Assembly: GCA_903813345.2 (NCBI GenBank)
Contig: CAIIXF020000004.1
Coordinates: 15,447,196-15,511,195 of the forward strand
Direction of reading: 5' to 3'
DNA length: 64,000 bases
Source: Owenia fusiformis
Lineage: Eukaryota > Annelida > Polychaeta > Sabellida > Oweniidae
This document shows positions 53,701 to 59,700 of this stretch, piece after piece. The notes under the pieces were generated by a model. The model worked only from the letters and a program-made list of their open reading frames with translations. It made no database searches and had not been told where the DNA came from. Each line of letters opens with the position of its first letter. Position 1 is the first letter of the stretch. Both the position numbers and the translations under genes were made by a program.

Positions 53701-56700
53701 CTCTGTAGCGAACACTTAGCTATTGTGAACATTTTTTGTGGTTCCATAGGTGTTCACTATATACAGGTTTTACTATATCGGAAAGGGTTAATTTAAGGAA
53801 ACTGGGTGTTCTCAGGTATAACTGAAGATGAATCAAAGATCAAAGCCATTAATATACCTATTAGTACCATCTTCTATTGTCTCATATTGTCTGTCAACGG
53901 TTTAACGAGCTGAAAGATAATATTCTCTTATGCACTCAATACCCAGTAAACCACCATACAAAACATCCCAAAACTTTTCAACCCTCATATCCTCCCCTCC
54001 ATCTTCTACAATATTTTTAAATATCTCAAAAAATATTTAGGAAGGTGTAGCATTGACCAGTTGACATGGGGGGTGGGGGAAGGGGGGGGGGATAGTTGAT
54101 GGTCATCTTGAGTTTTCCCTCAAAGGAAGTTCTATTACAATCTAGTCAAAGGTCAGAGGTCAATCATTATAACTCAAATATAATAGATCCTTAAGACTGT
54201 TTTAAATGTAAATGAGATTCTAAATCAAAGGTTGGAGACAATCGATTACCATGGAAATGAGGGTAGCTGTTTTTGAAGATTCATGTCTTGGGTTTGAATA
54301 AACTCACAGATGATTATAGTTCAGAGTTTCATTCAGCTAAATATTCTTCATTCAAAAATTTATATAAAATATTCCAAGCCCAAATCGTATTGCAAACTAT
54401 GTACAAACTGGAGATTGACATTGATTGTTTTGAGATGCCTCAAACATGGCATATAGGCAGAAATGATAAAAAGCAATATGATATCTGCATGTTGCTGAAA
54501 AGCAAATCTTTGAATTTTTTTTATAGGTTATGTTTTATTTATCAATACTATCATTTCACAATGTCCGACAATGGGCCAATCTTTGAATTCAATCTTAGAA
54601 TCAACTTCCCCAGAGACTACTTTTTTATATTGTAATTATAATTTCATCATTGTCATCATTCAATTTATAATATCATTATAAAGTTTATTAGTGCTGTTAA
54701 GACAATTTAAAGAAGATATACACGCAGATGAAGTTTTTCTTGTTAAAATACATCTTTACATTATTAAAGGGATTGGTTTTATAATTTTGGAATGATGTCC
54801 TATGATTTTGTTTATATTATAACTTTGTCTATTGAACATCACATAATCATCTAGTCTTGCACCAAGACCCTATAACCACACGACCATCCACCCCCTTGAC
54901 CATCCCTCTGGGTAAGAGAAGAGGGGAGTGATACAGCAAGGGTTTCATTAGCAGCAGGAAACAGGCTATTTTCACCCAGTTGTTTTCACAAAATCGCCTG
55001 TTCTTTTTAGGGACTTTTCAACTTTTCCATGTTAAATTCATGATTTCCATTAATTTTGCCTGTTGTTTTTATTTATTTAGCCTGTTGTGAAAAATTCGTG
55101 TGAAACCCCTGTACAAAGTACTGGTGCAAGACTACATATTAGATATTTGTACCAGACTTCAGGCTAAGACTAACTATTTCAACAAGCCTGTAATATCAGT
55201 CAGTACTCCAGGTCTTACTATTCAAATGTGTGTACTTGAAGTACCACTACACAAAAATTATTTTTCGTTTTCATTCATTCTATTTTCATAAATATCGATG
55301 AAATATCTTGAGTACCTATATATTACAATAAAAAACATATTCACTCTGCTCTGAAAGTCTGTGGTATTAAATATATTCTCTACTGTAAGTATTCTATAGG
55401 GTATAGAATTAAGATTGTCTGTTTCCATAGTAACGTAGCAGCTATCCAAAATGGCCACTTGTTAAGCTTTTATCAGGTTGTTATATTATGACTGTAATGT
55501 GAATGAACTTACCCTGCATGCAGAGTCTAGTTATAAACTACCCTCTGCCTATTTTAGACTATATTACAGTTAAGCAGCCCTGCCCCCATGCACGGTGCCC
55601 ATGGCATGAATCAATTTAAACCTATCACACTGTCCTTTTGTCAATCAGGGAGCTGGAAAAATCTTGTGCTAAATGCGAGCATAATAACTATGCGATGATA
55701 TCCGAGGAAATGGCCATATATATAGAGAATCGTCCATATTTCAACGACTATTCCTGATTGGCTTAGTGAGTTCGGAGATTTATTGTAAACTGAAAGAGTG
55801 AAGATGAAGTTCTCTTTTAAGAAGTAAAGTCGAACAAATGCAAATGGTAGAATGGACTATGCCACAGGACAGAAACCTGAATCAGTTTTAAAAACAAAGT
55901 TAATTTTCACAATAATCAAACAATGAAATAATCGAGCAAAGTGAATCTGGTATATAGGTCATATATAGCCATGGAGCAGTATGTCAGTTTCATAAATCAT
56001 CCTACATGACCTACCTTAATGTCATTTTAAGGTAGTTATTGATAATCCTGAGTTTGGTCAAAAACTAATATACATGTATGACTCTTGTATCAAAACTCTG
56101 GAACCCCCCCCCCTTTTATATCTAATTCACCATGTTAGATATGTTGGGGGATCAAACAGCAAGAAAAGCCTCTAATTTCCCTTAAGAAATTATGTATGAT
56201 CCTGAGTTTAACCAAAAGTTGACATACATTCTCACTGCTGATTCGAAAATTGCAATCTAAATGCCCTTATTAATGATTGGTCACCCAGTATAAGAACATT
56301 AATCATAAAGTCACATTTAATATGATTGAAATGCTAAATGAGTATGTCACTTTAAATAAAATATGAAATAAATAGAGAAATTATTGAGAATATGATTAGG
56401 GCTGATTCTAAACCAGCTCCTGTAGAACACATTGAATTTGTACGAGCAACCTTTTTCACAGATTGGTATATTTGTTTCTTTTCACATATTTATGTTTTAA
56501 TGATTCTTCCAAATACCTCAAATCATGCTAGAAATACATTTTGGAATTTTCAATCAAGTGTACTTTTCAATAGATATGTATCGCCTCTTTCAATGGTTTC
56601 TATCTTTAGTAACTACTCCTACGCTTTGGTATAGGGCAAGATGTACCTGGAGTAAGAATTGAAAAAATGGAACAAGTATGTGAAACTATTTAAGCCTAGA

Positions 56701-59700
56701 CTTGTGCACATAAAACCAAATATTTGAGTCAAGTGTGGCTTTTAAAAAAAAGAGGAAGTCGCTGAATAGAAAAAAGAATTCCACCTCAAGTTCAAGAATT
56801 CAGATAAGATGGAAACACCTAGGGGTCATTCGGTGCAAAACGATTGATCTAATGGTTGTATTTTTAGACAAGAAACAGTTTAATATTGACCACAAATGGT
56901 GATACCGGACATAAAACATCAATAAAACTATACTAAATGACCAACTTCAGTTCTACTGAAAGTTGGGTGATTTATTAAATATGTGAATTTAAAGATGAAA
57001 TTAGTTTCATTTGTTACTTCCTAGTGACTTGTTAACCTATAGATTACCCTGGGATCAAAGGTTAGTAACAACTCTCTTACCAGGACTGTAGAAATCATAG
57101 TTTATCATTCAACTTCAAACACCACTGCAGAGGCACAATTTTATTAAACATACAGTTTAACCTGTCATTGGGGAAGCCCTCTCTCATATGAACACCTGTG
57201 TCTAGTGAACACCTCAGTGCATACTCCACTGAGTTCTAGTTCTCTATAACACTGCCTCTGTAGTGAACACCTATCTACAGTGAACACATTTGCTCCATAG
57301 GATTGGGATTAATCCAAAGATCTATTACCTATCAAAGATGAAAGACTCATCCAAAGAACACCTGGAAATTTGTACTTTGATATTAATAACTAGATAACGG
57401 CAACTCCGCAGAGTAGCAAATCCCAACAAACAAAATATTAATTACCGAATTCCAATCAATTATACTCATTACTTTGGTTGAAAATGAAAAAATGAGATTT
57501 TAGAATTGCAAATTCTTGCAAAGCAGCCATTTTGAATTTTCTGAGGTACAAATCTGAAAAATAATACCATAATTGTGATCTACTCCAAAATTCCTTCAAT
57601 TTGAGTATAATATAGCCATACTTTGAAGGGATCGAAAAATTATTGCGAAATCGTACATTAGACGGCCATTTTGAATTTTACGAGGCTCGAATCAGAAAAA
57701 AGATACAATATTTGCAATCTACTCTTAATTGCCTTTCATTTGAGTATAATAAAGCTATACTTCAGAAAGATCTAAAAATTAGCGAAAATTTCTGTTTTCC
57801 TGTCCCCCCATACATGGCCCCTGGGGGTCAGGATGAAAAACACGGAATATATGTGAAATAGATAAATGTTGTCAATACACTATCAAAATTTCAAACAATA
57901 ATATTCATTACTTTGGTTTAGAATGAAAAATTTATGATTTTTGCGAAAAAGTCCCGTCATTTTTAAAGCGGCGGCCATCTTGAAAAAAAAATTTTTTGCG
58001 TAAAACTATTCACCAATATACATCTTTCCACTAAATATGAAGAAAATCTGTAAACTAGTATTTGAGTAATCTTCCGGACAGACGGACGGACTGACTGACT
58101 GACTGACTGACGGACAGACGGACGGACGGAGGGCTTCACTATATCCCTTACGAACTTCGTTCGTTGGGATAATAACTCCTTAGTGAACTACAGTATTTAT
58201 ATGGTATAAGGGCTTAGACATTTTCAAATAGAACAATTAATTTGTCAGTTTAACAAAATTCAATCGCCTTTTTAGAGTGATTGCGCTTTAAATTAAGCAT
58301 AAAATGCAATGATGTTTTAATAATAACCAACCACTCTCTGAAGACAAATAACAAATTCTCAATTTGCCAATATATTTACAATTATTCTGAAAAGTTTGCA
58401 GCTACAGGTGTTGAACGCCAGTCCTTTGTTCACCATCTCTATACTAAAAGACAAAGAAACTTTCTAATAATAAACACTTCACCGATTTATCCCCCAAAGT
58501 AAAGACCACTAAGGTCACCTTGACCTTAGAGACTCTTAACTTGGAAATATGATTCCTTAATGCTATTAGTATTAATTCATCAAAAATCTGAAATCGAGAA
58601 ATTAAATACAAGCAAAAATAAATAAATTATAAACATTACCTCAAGCAGGCTTATTTATTAGAAAATCCAACCACATTTTGTTGATAATTATTCTACAAAA
58701 TGAACCCATAAAATTGTGGTGTTTGAATTAATCAAAAAATCAGTTTTTGAAATTAAATATTGCAATTGGAGGTTTATCTCTTGTAATATATTATATGGCC
58801 CTATAATCTAAACTCAATATTGCCCTACAATTTTATTAAATATAGCCCTACAATTATTGTTAATATAGCCCTAGAATTAAACTTAATCAAGCCCTGCAAT
58901 AATACTATAAAGCTCTACTAATACATGTATAATCAATATAGCCCTAGAATTATACTCAATCATACTTAGAAGATCTCTACAACTGATCTAATGCACGTTC
59001 CCGTTCATTAGAAATAATCTAAAGTAATTCTGTACACAGCTTTTCTTTGAAACATGTTCTGTGATAAAACATTTCAATCTTCCAATGACATCTTGGGAAG
59101 GACAATAGGACATTGCTGTAAGTGAACTCAGAAACACCTGACCCTAGCAATAAAATATCTACCTGTTTAACCATTTTTTTCTATTTATTTTTTTCATATC
59201 CCATATTATTATTCATCTCTAAATAAGAGAACACCTTGCTTTTCTGTCATACAACGTTTCAATCTTCTCATGACATCTTGGGAAGGACAATAGGACATTG
59301 CTGTAAGTGAACTCAGAAACACCTGACCCTTGCAATAAAATATCTACCTGTTCAACTGTATCCCATATTATTCATCTCTAAATTAGAGAAAAACTCACTT
59401 TTCTGTCATTTTTAAACAATTAAGAGAACTGACTATCTGTTAAATCACATCATTTTCTGATTTCTCTCTTTTGTTATTCTATTTTGCATTTTAAATCAAT
59501 GTATTTTTTCAGGTAAGTGAACTCAATGATTGAACGTAAATTGATGTAATGCCAGGTTAAAAATATAACACTTCACTTACATTGAGAATAATAAAAATCT
59601 ATAATCTTACACCTTTTGCCCTTGTAACATCCGCTTTCTTTTATACATTTAAGTTCTTATTCATTATGTAAATTCCTAAATGTAACATACACAGTGAAAC

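Noticed and set aside
54273-54635. A 120-codon plus-strand open frame in the giant intron
   Set aside because: No recognisable domain, no splice context and AT-rich composition like the surrounding intron.
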